Positions 8,226 to 16,819 of a stretch of DNA of 37,423 nt are shown here, one piece after another. A model generated the notes under the pieces. The model ran no database searches. It was not told the origin of the DNA and worked only from the letters and a program-made list of their open reading frames with translations. The position numbers were made by a program, and so were the translations under genes. This DNA comes from an uncultured Eubacteriales bacterium (GTDB lineage Bacteria; Bacillota; Clostridia; Lachnospirales; Lachnospiraceae), in NCBI GenBank assembly GCA_949292795.1, contig CASFBR010000112.1, positions 1 through 37,423 of the forward strand, given 5' to 3'. Each line of letters starts with the position of its first letter. The stretch's first letter is position 1.

Positions 8226-9200
8226 TCAATACATAACCATAAGACGGCTGATGAGGAACTGATACTCATCAATACCCTTGGTCATGGATAAGGCTTCATC
8301 AATATCGAAATCCGTAAACTGGCCGTTCTTATAGGCGATGACGCGGTTGGTTGCGCCCTCGCGGAGCAAATCCACGGCATAAGCGCCCATCGTGGAAGCG
8401 TAGACGCGGTCTTTTGCCGTAGGTACACCGCCGCGCTGGATATGGCCGAGAATGGTCGCACGGGTTTCAATACCGGTGGCGACTTCAATACGCTTGGCAA
8501 GGCGGTTGGAGTGGCCGATGCCCTCCGCATTGATGACCACATGGTGTGTTTTGCCCTTCTGGCGGTTGGAAAGGATCGTGTCGATTAAGTCCTGTTCATT
8601 GAAGTCATCCTTTTCAGGAATGAGAATACCGTCGGCGCCGTTGGCAATCTCGCACCAAAGCGCAATATAGCCGGCATTTCGGCCCATAACCTCAACGATG
8701 CTGCAGCGCTCGTGCGACATGGATGTATCCTTGATCTTATCAATGGCGGTCACGGCGGTATTGACCGCGGTATCAAAGCCGATTGTATAGTCTGTGCAGG
8801 CAATATCAAGATCGATTGTTCCTGGAATACCGATCGTATTAATGCCGAGAGCCGCAAGCTTCTGAGCACCCATGAAGGAGCCGTCGCCGCCGATGACAAT
8901 GAGTCCTTCAATGCCATGCTCTCTTAATATCTGAGCGCCCTTAGCCTGGCCTTCCGGCGTCATAAATTCCTTGCAGCGGGCTGTAAAGAGCATTGTTCCG
9001 CCGCGGCGCATGATTTCTGAGACACTTTTCGTATCCATATCTATAATTTCATTTTCCAGGAGACCGGCGTAGCCTCTCTGGATTCCCTTGACCTTCATTC
9101 CGCTGTTGATGGCTGTGCGGACAATGGCACGGATTGCGGCGTTCATTCCCGGTGCGTCACCGCCGCTGGTGAGCACGCCGATTGTTTTGATTTCAGACAT
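8226..9200 (-). CDS. pfkA: ATP-dependent 6-phosphofructokinase
   Basis: 324 aa from the ATG at 9200 behind GAGGAGG. It phosphorylates fructose 6-phosphate to the 1,6-bisphosphate, the committed step of glycolysis. The N-terminus (IGVLTSGGDAPGMNAAIRA), the nucleotide site GGDGSFMGA (Gly pattern of ATP-using enzymes rather than PPi-using ones) and the catalytic TIDxD motif are all present. The motif reads TIDLD where E. coli has TIDND; the two catalytic aspartates are kept. MGRNAGYIAL and GHIQRGG are the substrate loops. Its promoter lies back to back with that of the rhamnosidase. Confidence 0.96.
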   Translation of the reverse strand: MSEIKTIGVLTSGGDAPGMNAAIRAIVRTAINSGMKVKGIQRGYAGLLENEIIDMDTKSVSEIMRRGGTMLFTARCKEFMTPEGQAKGAQILREHGIEGLIVIGGDGSFMGAQKLAALGINTIGIPGTIDLDIACTDYTIGFDTAVNTAVTAIDKIKDTSMSHERCSIVEVMGRNAGYIALWCEIANGADGILIPEKDDFNEQDLIDTILSNRQKGKTHHVVINAEGIGHSNRLAKRIEVATGIETRATILGHIQRGGVPTAKDRVYASTMGAYAVDLLREGATNRVIAYKNGQFTDFDIDEALSMTKGIDEYQFLISRLMVMY

Positions 9201-9284
9201 TGTGTACCTCCTCGTTGGCCAGCCCATTTAGACAGGTGGCGCTTTGCTGCGTTCCTCTTTTCGGGCGTGTTAAATCATAGCTTA

Positions 9285-9313
9285 ATCATAATAAATTTCC
9301 ATAAGCGTGTCAA
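9285..9313 (-). promoter_or_regulatory. pfkA promoter
   Basis: On the minus strand TTGACA (9313-9308), a 17-bp spacer and TATGAT (9290-9285) lie 85 bp before the pfkA start. The -35 box is only 7 bp from the -35 box of the divergent rhamnosidase promoter. Confidence 0.75.
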
Positions 9314-9320
9314 ACGAAAC

Positions 9321-9349
9321 TTGCAGGCAAGAGCGGCGAAAGATATAAT
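9321..9349 (+). promoter_or_regulatory. Alpha-L-rhamnosidase promoter
   Basis: TTGCAG (9321-9326), 17 bp, TATAAT (9344-9349), 75 bp before the start codon. The -35 box is embedded in a palindrome CTTGCAGGCAAG (9320-9331), a possible operator. Confidence 0.68.
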
Positions 9350-9423
9350 AAAAATATGCGGAGGATAATTTTAATGATGCATCCGGACAACCGCGCCGGC
9401 GGAATATCAGGGAGGTTTACATA

Positions 9424-12400
9424 ATGAGCATAGGATTGACTGAATTAAAAACAGAATATATGACAAAGCCGTTAGGGATGGATTGTGCGTGTCCAAGATT
9501 TTCATGGAAGCTGGTGGCCGATGAGGATGAGCGGGATGTGGTTCAGAACGCATATTGTCTGAGGGTTGGCCATTATCCCGGGGCCGATGATGTGTGGAAC
9601 AGCGGATGGGTCGCATCCGGCGAATCGGGAGGCGTTTCATATGAAGGCCCTGCGCTTGAGCCATGTACCCGTTACTATTGGCAGGTATCTGTTCAGGCAG
9701 CTTTTAACCGTCCGAAGGGGGCGCCCGGCCAGTCCGGGAGTGTATGTCCGGAAGCGGCTGCCGTTTCATCAGAGCGTGTATGTCTAAAATCCCACAGCGG
9801 GGAATGGTTTGAGACAGGATTTCTGGATGATTCATTGTCAGCCTGGAGCGGCGCCCGGTGGATTGGCCCAAAGTATCTGACAGTCAGCCCGGATGTCAAA
9901 GGCGTTTTTGGTCTGGAAACTGCTTTTTGGCTGGCGCCGGGAAGCCGGAGGGCCGGGGTGATTCTTGGTTATGGAGACCGGCGCATTAAAGACCGGGAAA
10001 ATTATTTCAGGTTTGAAGTGGACGTGTCCAGGATGCCTGCCCGTCTGAAAATTTACCGGGTGGGGATTGTTCCTGAGGATCGCGCGGATGTGCCTGTCGC
10101 TGAGGTGGACATTGTGGATCGGGACGACGGCGGCTGCGGCCCGGTGATTACCGATAAAAATAAGTACGGCCGTCATGTGCTGCGCATTGATGTGACAGGA
10201 AACGGCGCTGTAACCTATGTGGATGGGAAAAAGGTGGATGTGACCACCCGGAAGATGCCGTGGGGCGGCGTCTGTGAAGCGCCCCGGCAGCTCAATCCCC
10301 TGGGCGATAATGATGTGATAACGTTTCCGAGGCTTAATAATATCGGATTTTATGTGCCGGAGGGACAGACCGCGTTTTTTGAATATATTCGTCTGAGACA
10401 CCTGCGAAAGCCGTATGCGGTCTTTTTTGAGGAGACGGCGGCGGATGGAATGAATGAAGCATGTACCGGAAAAACAGGGAGTATTTTTAAGGAAGCTCTT
10501 GGTCATGGAAGGATGACGATAGAAGCAGGGCACAGGACGGCAATGTCCGGTTATTGCGGCATGGCGCCGGATTGCCGCGGCGCGGCGGACGATGGCAGAA
10601 CCGCAGCGGACTTGTACGGCGCTGCGGCCTGGCGTATTTCGGCAGTGCAGGGGGATGTTCTTGTGGCCGGAAATCCCGGGCATACATCGATTCCCATGCT
10701 GCGCCGCAGCTTTACAGTGGAGGACAAGCCGGTGGCATCTGCCAGGCTGTATGCTTCGGCCCGGGGCATCTATGAATGCCGTGTCAATGGGAGGCCGGTG
10801 ACAGATACATGGTTTAACCCGGGACAGACCCAGTATGACCGCCATCTCATGTATCAGACCTATGATCTTTCGGAGTTTTTAGTGCCGGGGGAAAACGCAG
10901 TGGGTGTCATTCTTGCATCAGGGTGGTGGAGCGATGCTCAGACCTTTGAGCTTGGAAATTATAATTATTACGGTGACCGGGAGTCGTTTCTTGGAAAGCT
11001 GGTCATTACTTATACAGACGGTACGCAGACGGTGATCGTGACCGGGACATCTGAGTGGAAATACAGCCCGGATGGGCCGTGGACCTACGCGGGCCTGTTT
11101 CACGGGGAGCACTATGACGCAGTGCGCGGGGAAGCCTTTGAGCATTTTGACATGCCGGGCTATGACGACAGCCTGTGGATAGCACCGGAAGAAATTGCAC
11201 CGGTACCTATCGGTGAAGGCGAGGTGATGGGGCATGGGCCGATACATTGGCCTTATGTCAACCAGCAGGAGCCCAAAATGACCGGACAGGCAGGCAGCCG
11301 TATCTATGCCGCAGGAGAGCTTGAGGCCAGAAGTGTCTGCGAGATTGCTCCGGGCGTGTATATTTTTGATATGGGCTATAATGTGGCCGGCGTGCCGAAG
11401 GTACATTTGTGCGGTATACGGGGGACGCAGGCAACGCTTCGCTTCGCGGAGGTGCTCTGTCCGGAACTGCCGGAATTTAAAGGCCGTGCCGGAACTCTGA
11501 TGACCGAAAATCTCAGAGATGCAGACTGTACGGATTTATATACATTTCGCGGATGTCCGGAGGGCGAGGACTATATGCCGCATTTTACGTTCCGGGGCTT
11601 TCGTTATATCGAAATCCGCGGTGTGACGCGGATGCCCCGGCCAGACGAGGTGCATCTGGTCAAGCTGTCCTCGCTGCGTGAATTGCCCGGAAATGTGCGT
11701 GTGTCCAATGAACTGGTGAATTGCTTTACAGATAATGTACGCCGTTCTCAGCAGTCTAATTTTATCAGTATTCCTACCGACTGCCCTCAGCGCAATGAGC
11801 GTATGGGCTGGGACGGCGATACATCTGTTTTTGCCCGGACGGCGTCGTTTTATGGAGATACCCGGCAGTTTTACAGCCAATGGTTACAGGCGATGCGCGA
11901 TTTGCAGGAAAATGGCCGTTATCCGGATATTGCCCCGGTGGGCGGCGGCTTTGGCGGATATACCTATGAAAGTGCCGGACTTCATGTGACATGGGAGGTT
12001 TATCAGCAGTACGGGGATGTGAGGGTCGTGGAGGATAATTATGACGCGATGCGGGCGTTTATGGATTATTCCGCCGATGTGTACGCTCATGGCGGACTTG
12101 TAACGCCGGGAACCCTGGGAGACTGGCTGTCGCCGCAGGAGACGGACACAGAGCTGATCTGTCTGGCTTTTTATGGCTATAACGCCTATATTATGGCCCG
12201 GATGGCAGAGTGCTGCGGGCGTCGGGGCGATGCGCTCCATTATGAGCAGCTTTACCGGAGCTTAAAGGCCGAATTTAATGAGCGTTTTATCGATGCGCAT
12301 ACCGGAAGGACGGCGTGCGACACACAGTGCTCCTACGCTCTGCCTCTTGCATTTCATATGATCGCAGATGAAAGTGCCGGGCTTGTAGGTGAACGTCTGG

Positions 12401-12954
12401 CAGAGCGCGTCGCCCGGGATGATTACCGGGTCATGACCGGATTTTTTGGCACAGCGCCTTTAAACCCGATGCTTACAGATGCCGGACATAAGGAAGCGGC
12501 TTACAGGCTTATGGAGCAGACTCGCTGCCCGTCGTGGCTTTATCCGGTTACACAGGGGGCCACGTCGATATGGGAGCGCTGGGATTCTTATACAAAGGAG
12601 AATGGCTTTGGCGGTCACAATAATATGAACTCCTTTAATCATTATTCGCTTGGCGCGGTGTGTGAATGGCTGTATATGTATGTACTTGGCATCCGAAGGG
12701 ACGAGTCGCGGCCCGGCTACCGGCATTTTTTTGCACAGCCGGAAATAGCCTGCTGGGATTTTGCACGGGGAAGCTTTGAGTCTCCGTACGGGACGGTCGG
12801 CGCCTCATGGGAGCGTCTTTCAGACGGAGAATACCGCTATTGTCTTTGCGTTCCGCCCAATACAAGTGCGACCGTTATATTGCCGGATGGTTATCATAGG
12901 ACTGTGGGAAGCGGTTCTTATACATGGCATGTAAACATCCGGGATAATCGTTGA
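9424..12954 (+). CDS. Large cytoplasmic alpha-L-rhamnosidase, glycoside hydrolase family 78
   Basis: 1176 aa; the ATG has GGGAGG upstream. GH78 enzymes release terminal alpha-L-rhamnose from plant glycosides, pectin or glycans by inversion. Order: N-terminal beta-sandwich (about 1-110), a lectin/LamG-like insert (about 130-330), the Bac_rhamnosid_N-type domain (about 420-560, with NPGQTQYDRHLMYQTYDL), a second sandwich, and the (alpha/alpha)6 barrel. The signature DCPQRNERMGWDGD starts at residue 786, with E792 the expected general acid; E1051 in SIWERWDSY fits the general base. There is no signal peptide or anchor, so it should act on imported glycosides, yet no transporter or rhamnose-catabolism gene is adjacent. 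It is longer than most family members. Confidence 0.93.
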   Translation: MSIGLTELKTEYMTKPLGMDCACPRFSWKLVADEDERDVVQNAYCLRVGHYPGADDVWNSGWVASGESGGVSYEGPALEPCTRYYWQVSVQAAFNRPKGAPGQSGSVCPEAAAVSSERVCLKSHSGEWFETGFLDDSLSAWSGARWIGPKYLTVSPDVKGVFGLETAFWLAPGSRRAGVILGYGDRRIKDRENYFRFEVDVSRMPARLKIYRVGIVPEDRADVPVAEVDIVDRDDGGCGPVITDKNKYGRHVLRIDVTGNGAVTYVDGKKVDVTTRKMPWGGVCEAPRQLNPLGDNDVITFPRLNNIGFYVPEGQTAFFEYIRLRHLRKPYAVFFEETAADGMNEACTGKTGSIFKEALGHGRMTIEAGHRTAMSGYCGMAPDCRGAADDGRTAADLYGAAAWRISAVQGDVLVAGNPGHTSIPMLRRSFTVEDKPVASARLYASARGIYECRVNGRPVTDTWFNPGQTQYDRHLMYQTYDLSEFLVPGENAVGVILASGWWSDAQTFELGNYNYYGDRESFLGKLVITYTDGTQTVIVTGTSEWKYSPDGPWTYAGLFHGEHYDAVRGEAFEHFDMPGYDDSLWIAPEEIAPVPIGEGEVMGHGPIHWPYVNQQEPKMTGQAGSRIYAAGELEARSVCEIAPGVYIFDMGYNVAGVPKVHLCGIRGTQATLRFAEVLCPELPEFKGRAGTLMTENLRDADCTDLYTFRGCPEGEDYMPHFTFRGFRYIEIRGVTRMPRPDEVHLVKLSSLRELPGNVRVSNELVNCFTDNVRRSQQSNFISIPTDCPQRNERMGWDGDTSVFARTASFYGDTRQFYSQWLQAMRDLQENGRYPDIAPVGGGFGGYTYESAGLHVTWEVYQQYGDVRVVEDNYDAMRAFMDYSADVYAHGGLVTPGTLGDWLSPQETDTELICLAFYGYNAYIMARMAECCGRRGDALHYEQLYRSLKAEFNERFIDAHTGRTACDTQCSYALPLAFHMIADESAGLVGERLAERVARDDYRVMTGFFGTAPLNPMLTDAGHKEAAYRLMEQTRCPSWLYPVTQGATSIWERWDSYTKENGFGGHNNMNSFNHYSLGAVCEWLYMYVLGIRRDESRPGYRHFFAQPEIACWDFARGSFESPYGTVGASWERLSDGEYRYCLCVPPNTSATVILPDGYHRTVGSGSYTWHVNIRDNR

Positions 12955-13037
12955 GAATCCGCTGGCGATATGTTAGTATAGAAATGTCGGGATTTGTATT
13001 ATTATGTATCCTGAATTTAATTTGGAAGTGATGAAAC

Positions 13038-14366
13038 GTGGATTTATTTGATTATATGCGTGAAAATACAATGGAAAAGGAATCTCCGCTGGCCTCCAGG
13101 CTGCGCCCGCGCACACTGGATGAGATTGTCGGGCAGCAGCATATTATCGGCAAGGATAAGCTTTTGTACCGGGCGATCAAGGCGGATAAGATCAGCTCTG
13201 TTATTTTTTACGGGCCTCCGGGAACCGGAAAGACGACCATTGCCAAGGTGATCGCGAATACGACAAGCGCCGAGTTTAAGCAGATCAATGCGACAAGCGC
13301 CGGAAAAAAGGATATGGAGCAGGTGGTGGAGGAGGCTAAAAGCAGGCTCGGTATGTACGGGAAAAAGACGATCCTGTTTGTGGACGAGATACACCGTTTT
13401 AATAAAGGCCAGCAGGATTATCTTCTTCCGTTTGTGGAGGATGGCACGATTATTTTGATCGGGGCAACGACAGAGAATCCGTATTTTGAGGTTAACAGCG
13501 CGCTTTTGTCCCGCTCGATTATTTTTGAGCTTAAACCGCTGTCTGCGGATTCCATTAAGGAGCTGCTTCGCCGTGCTGTTTCAGACAATGAGCGGGGAAT
13601 GGGCGCCTATGATGTGACGATTGATGAAGCTGCGCTGGACTTTCTCGCGGATGTGGCCAACGGGGATGCCAGAGCCGCCTTAAATGCCATTGAGATCGGC
13701 GTGCTGACGACGCCGCGGGGAAGTGACGGGCAAATTCATATCGATCTTTCCGTGGCTTCCGAATGTATTCAGCGCCGGGTGATTAAATATGACAAAGAAG
13801 GGGATAATCATTATGATACGATTTCCGCTTTTATAAAAAGTATGCGCGGCTCTGACCCGGATGCGGCGGTCTATTATCTGGCGCGGATGCTTTATGCCGG
13901 CGAGCCGGTCGCATTTATTGCCAGGCGTATTATGATCTGTGCGGCTGAGGACGTGAGCAATGCGGACCCGCAGGCGCTTATGGTGGCGGTCAATGCCGCG
14001 CTGGCCGTGGAGCGCCTTGGAATGCCGGAAGCGCGCATTGTCCTTGCTCAGGCAGCGGTCTATGTGGCCTGTGCGCCAAAGAGCAATTCATCCATCTGCG
14101 CGATCGATAAGGCAATGGATTATGTGAGCAGCCATCCCACAGCGCCGGTGCCGGCACATTTGCGGGATTCCCATTACAAAGGAGCTGCAAAGCTTGGACA
14201 TGGCATTGGCTACCAGTATGCCCATAATTTTGAAAATCATTATGTCAACCAGCAGTATTTGCCGGATGAAGTTATGGGAGAACATTTTCTGGAACTGGGC
14301 GATCTTGGCTATGAGCCGGCCATGAAAGCCTATATGCGAAAGATAAAGGGTGAAGAGCATGATTGA
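13038..14366 (+). CDS. rarA: RarA/MgsA-type replication-associated AAA+ ATPase
   Basis: 442 aa, GTG start (GGAAGTG lies upstream; no in-frame ATG fits better). Walker A GPPGTGKT is at residues 59-66, Walker B is VDEIHRF, and sensor 1 is GATTEN, followed by the RarA tetramerisation domain (SDPDAAVYYLARMLYAGEPVAFIARR and SHYKGAAKLGHG). RarA acts at stalled replication forks and on single-stranded DNA gaps with SSB. Its stop overlaps the next gene, so the two may be coupled. Confidence 0.94.
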   Translation: MDLFDYMRENTMEKESPLASRLRPRTLDEIVGQQHIIGKDKLLYRAIKADKISSVIFYGPPGTGKTTIAKVIANTTSAEFKQINATSAGKKDMEQVVEEAKSRLGMYGKKTILFVDEIHRFNKGQQDYLLPFVEDGTIILIGATTENPYFEVNSALLSRSIIFELKPLSADSIKELLRRAVSDNERGMGAYDVTIDEAALDFLADVANGDARAALNAIEIGVLTTPRGSDGQIHIDLSVASECIQRRVIKYDKEGDNHYDTISAFIKSMRGSDPDAAVYYLARMLYAGEPVAFIARRIMICAAEDVSNADPQALMVAVNAALAVERLGMPEARIVLAQAAVYVACAPKSNSSICAIDKAMDYVSSHPTAPVPAHLRDSHYKGAAKLGHGIGYQYAHNFENHYVNQQYLPDEVMGEHFLELGDLGYEPAMKAYMRKIKGEEHD

Positions 14367-14997
14367 ATTATATATTTTGCGCCATGGGCGCACAGTGTGG
14401 AATGCTGCCGGAAAAATCCAGGGCAGCACAGATATAGAACTGACGGAGGAGGGCCGTGAAGGCGCCAGGGCCGTGGGCCGAGCCTGGAAAAAGCTTGGCC
14501 TGCATTTCGATGCGGTGTACGCCAGTCCATTAAAACGCGCCTACGAAACGGCATGCCTTGTCAGCAGCTATACGGGACTGGAGGTGCAGGTGGATCAGCG
14601 GCTGCGGGAGCTTTGCTTTGGCGTTTTGGAGGGCGAGAGTGTGGCACGCATTAATAATGCCGAAGCCGATTCAAAACACGGCTGCTTCTTTTCCCATCCG
14701 GAACGCTATGAGCGCCCGGAAAACGGGGAATCCTTAGAAGAGCTTTGCCAGAGAGCCAAAAGCTTTTTAAATGAGCTTTTTGAAAAATATACAAACAATG
14801 AGCGTATTCTTATTGTCGCTCACGGTGCAATGAATAAGGCGCTGATGCGGGTGCTGAAAAAAACAGAGCTTAAGGATTTCTGGGCCGGAGCGCTTCAGAA
14901 AAACTGTGGTGTGAATATTGTGCAGGCTGATGGAAACACATGCCGGATCATCGAGGAAGGGAAAGTCTATTCGATGGAAGATGATTTGCAGGCATAG
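14359..14997 (+). CDS. Histidine phosphatase family protein (phosphoglycerate mutase-like)
   Basis: 212 aa from the ATG at 14359, which overlaps the end of rarA; AAAGGG lies upstream and an in-frame GTG at 14350 is less likely. The catalytic RHG motif (YILRHGRTVWN) near the N-terminus carries the phosphorylated histidine. The second active-site histidine is in LIVAHGAMNKALM, and the acid/base position is in SPLKRAYETA. Family members dephosphorylate sugars, nucleotides or cobalamin precursors. No cobalamin genes are nearby, so a metabolite-repair phosphatase role is as likely as any. Confidence 0.88.
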   Translation: MIELYILRHGRTVWNAAGKIQGSTDIELTEEGREGARAVGRAWKKLGLHFDAVYASPLKRAYETACLVSSYTGLEVQVDQRLRELCFGVLEGESVARINNAEADSKHGCFFSHPERYERPENGESLEELCQRAKSFLNELFEKYTNNERILIVAHGAMNKALMRVLKKTELKDFWAGALQKNCGVNIVQADGNTCRIIEEGKVYSMEDDLQA

Positions 14998-15018
14998 GCT
15001 CAGCGAAGGAGGCTGTCG

Positions 15019-16311
15019 ATGATAAAAAGACGATTAGTGGTCATCTCTCTGGATGCGCTTGGCGCCCTGGATGTGCCTGTATTTGAAAAAATGCCGAATT
15101 TTTCCCGTATTCTTTCAGGAGCTTCGGTGTGTTTTAATGTATCTTCAGTGTATCCGAGCATCACTTATCCGGCGCATACGAGCATTATTACCGGCTGCTA
15201 TCCAAGAAAGCACGGGATTATTAACAACACGCACTTTCAGATACGCCGTGCGTCGCCGGACTGGCTCTGGCAGCGAAAGTATGTGAAAACGACGACATTG
15301 TACGATGAGGTGATTAAAGCCGGCGGAACGGTGGCCGCCTTTTTGTGGCCGGTGACAGCACGGTCTGCAATTACATGGAATATGCCGGAAATATTTGCGA
15401 ACCGTCCGTGGACGAACCAGATTTTTACGTCGCTTTATAATGGCTCCCCGGCATTTCAGGCAGTCTTGCAGAAGAAGTTCGGCCATATAAGGCAGGGACG
15501 GCAGCAGCCGGCACTGGATGATTTTGTTGTGGAATGTGTGAAATATACACTGAAAAAGCATAAGCCGGATTTAACGCTGATTCATCTGACGGATGCCGAT
15601 ACCCAGCGCCATCTGCACGGCACCTGCTCTCCGCAGGCTATGGAAGCCATTGCGCGCCATGACCGGCGTCTTGGAGAGCTTCTGGATGTACTTGATGAGC
15701 AGAAAATGAGCGGAGATACAAATGTAATCGTGCTGGGGGATCACTATCAGAAGGATACGCAAAAGGCAATTTATATGAATTACTGGTTTTTACAGAAGGG
15801 CTGGCTTGAGGTCCGGGCGGGGCGACTGTGTCAGTGGCAGGTGTACTGTAAAAATTGTGACGGAAGCGCCTATGTCTATATACGCAAGGGCTGCGGCCAT
15901 CTAAAAGATGCGGTTCGCGAGCTGCTTGTGGAGCTGGCGGCTGACGGTGACAGCGGCATTGAACAGGTGATCGAGGGTCGGGACGCGGCAGCAATGGGCG
16001 CAGATGCCCATTGCAGCTTTATGCTGGAAGCACGGGACGGCTATTACTTTCTGGACAGCCTTCATGGGCCGGGCTGTTCGGTGGAACGGATGGACGATGC
16101 CATGCCCGGAACACGGATGTACGCCACCCACGGCTACCTTCCGGGAAAACCGGGCTATCAGACGGTTTTTATCGCCCGGGGGCCGGATATAAAAGAAAAT
16201 GTCTGCATCCCGTCTATGTGCCTGGTTGATGAAGGGCCGACGATGGCGCACCTGATGGGGGTGTCTTTGCCCGGGGCTGACGGGAAGGTGCTTCAGGCGA
16301 TCTTTAAGTAA
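15019..16311 (+). CDS. Alkaline phosphatase superfamily phosphodiesterase / nucleotide pyrophosphatase
   Basis: 430 aa; ATG behind AGGAGG. The fold is that of type I phosphodiesterase/nucleotide pyrophosphatases: first metal ligand D12 (ISLDALG), nucleophile T49 in VYPSITYPAHTS, then HLTDADTQRHLHG, LGDHYQKD and THGYLPG supplying the remaining two-metal ligands. No signal peptide is visible, so it is probably cytoplasmic. The substrate is unknown. It follows the histidine phosphatase by 21 bp and probably shares its transcript. The stop codon itself is the first base pairs of the 57-bp repeat that begins at 16310. Confidence 0.87.
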   Translation: MIKRRLVVISLDALGALDVPVFEKMPNFSRILSGASVCFNVSSVYPSITYPAHTSIITGCYPRKHGIINNTHFQIRRASPDWLWQRKYVKTTTLYDEVIKAGGTVAAFLWPVTARSAITWNMPEIFANRPWTNQIFTSLYNGSPAFQAVLQKKFGHIRQGRQQPALDDFVVECVKYTLKKHKPDLTLIHLTDADTQRHLHGTCSPQAMEAIARHDRRLGELLDVLDEQKMSGDTNVIVLGDHYQKDTQKAIYMNYWFLQKGWLEVRAGRLCQWQVYCKNCDGSAYVYIRKGCGHLKDAVRELLVELAADGDSGIEQVIEGRDAAAMGADAHCSFMLEARDGYYFLDSLHGPGCSVERMDDAMPGTRMYATHGYLPGKPGYQTVFIARGPDIKENVCIPSMCLVDEGPTMAHLMGVSLPGADGKVLQAIFK

Positions 16312-16366
16312 AAATCCTCTGCAAGTAAACTTGCGCCGTATTTTAGCGTTTTTGACCGCATGGCTG
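16310..16366. repeat. 57-bp repeat, copy A
   Basis: Identical over 57 bp to 16498-16554. It begins within the stop codon of the phosphodiesterase gene and carries the palindrome GCAAGTaaACTTGC at 16321-16334. Confidence 0.95.
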
Positions 16367-16370
16367 GGTG

Positions 16371-16401
16371 GTGAGAAACTATTCCTGTGAGAAACTATTC
16401 C
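16371..16401. repeat. Tandem 15-bp repeat
   Basis: GTGAGAAACTATTCC occurs at 16371-16385 and 16387-16401, separated by one T, between the two 57-bp copies. Confidence 0.9.
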
Positions 16402-16421
16402 GCCATGCATCTCGCGTTTTC

Positions 16422-16483
16422 GTAGCTGGCGCTACTTTTTGCCGCATACGCGGCAAAACGCTCGATTACGGCTAAACGCCGTA
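16422..16483. repeat. Cluster of three hairpins between the 57-bp copies
   Basis: Three perfect inverted repeats follow one another: GTAGCtggcGCTAC (16422-16435), a 9-bp stem TTTTGCCGC/GCGGCAAAA with a 4-nt loop (16437-16458), and TACGGCtaaacGCCGTA (16467-16483). There is no gene here; the 508-bp interval 16312-16819 holds this repeat block, the promoter and the leader described below. Confidence 0.85.
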
Positions 16484-16497
16484 TGTCCAAAAACGCA

Positions 16498-16554
16498 AAA
16501 AATCCTCTGCAAGTAAACTTGCGCCGTATTTTAGCGTTTTTGACCGCATGGCTG
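16498..16554. repeat. 57-bp repeat, copy B
   Basis: Exact copy of 16310-16366 in the same orientation, 188 bp downstream. It ends 20 bp before the -35 region of the decarboxylase promoter. Confidence 0.95.
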
Positions 16555-16573
16555 AATAGTTGTGAAAAATTTG

Positions 16574-16601
16574 TGGACATATTGTTGTTTTATGGTATAA
16601 T
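16574..16601 (+). promoter_or_regulatory. Promoter of the decarboxylase beta/gamma operon
   Basis: TGGACA (16574-16579), a 16-bp spacer, TATAAT (16596-16601). It implies an untranslated leader of about 210 nt before the start codon at 16820. Confidence 0.75.
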
Positions 16602-16607
16602 GAAGGA

Positions 16608-16819
16608 GGTAAAATTTATCCATAATAAATAAAAGGGAGTAGCCGCCATATTTTGTGGATTTTCAGGCGTCAGGACGATAGAGAGTTTCTATCCGCCTTT
16701 AAGTTTAAATGGCAAGACTTTTATTACAGGTCTTTCAACAGGTCTGCGGTAAAAGTCTTTTCTTTTGGCATATCCACAACAAAGGGGCGGCGGATAAAAG
16801 ACAAAGGAGTGTTGAGTTT
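16608..16819 (+). promoter_or_regulatory. Structured leader with terminator-like hairpin and competing helices, upstream of the decarboxylase
   Basis: The leader contains a bulged hairpin (AGGCG 16665-16669 with CGCCT 16694-16698, and GATAG 16677-16681 with CTATC 16689-16693). Next comes a 10-bp terminator stem (16714-16723 with 16750-16759) that runs into CTTTTCTTTT. Its loop carries CAGGTCT twice. Two long-range 8-bp complements span it: TTGTGGAT (16653-16660) with ATCCACAA (16772-16779), and TATCCGCC (16690-16697) with GGCGGATA (16789-16796). The latter competes with the bulged hairpin. This is the architecture of a transcription attenuator or riboswitch; the ligand is unknown. The 5' part (AAAAGGGAGTAGC, 16631-16643) resembles the opening of yybP-ykoY RNAs, but I could not fit the remainder of that consensus. 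Confidence 0.5.
16714..16766 (+). terminator. Leader terminator (possible attenuator)
   Basis: A perfect 10-bp stem AAGACTTTTA / TAAAAGTCTT with a 26-nt loop is followed by TTTTCTTTT. It ends 53 bp before the start codon of the gene it precedes, which is the position of an attenuator, not of a gene end. Confidence 0.6.

Noticed and set aside
9838-10845. Long minus-strand frame inside the rhamnosidase gene
   Set aside because: It is an antisense shadow of a GC-biased gene, with no start signal and His/Arg-rich composition.
16395-16580. Minus-strand open frame across the 57-bp repeat (SHAVKNAKIRRKFTCRG...)
   Set aside because: It merely translates the repeat; the same peptide appears from copy A in another frame context, there is no ribosome binding site, and the DNA-level palindromes explain the conservation.
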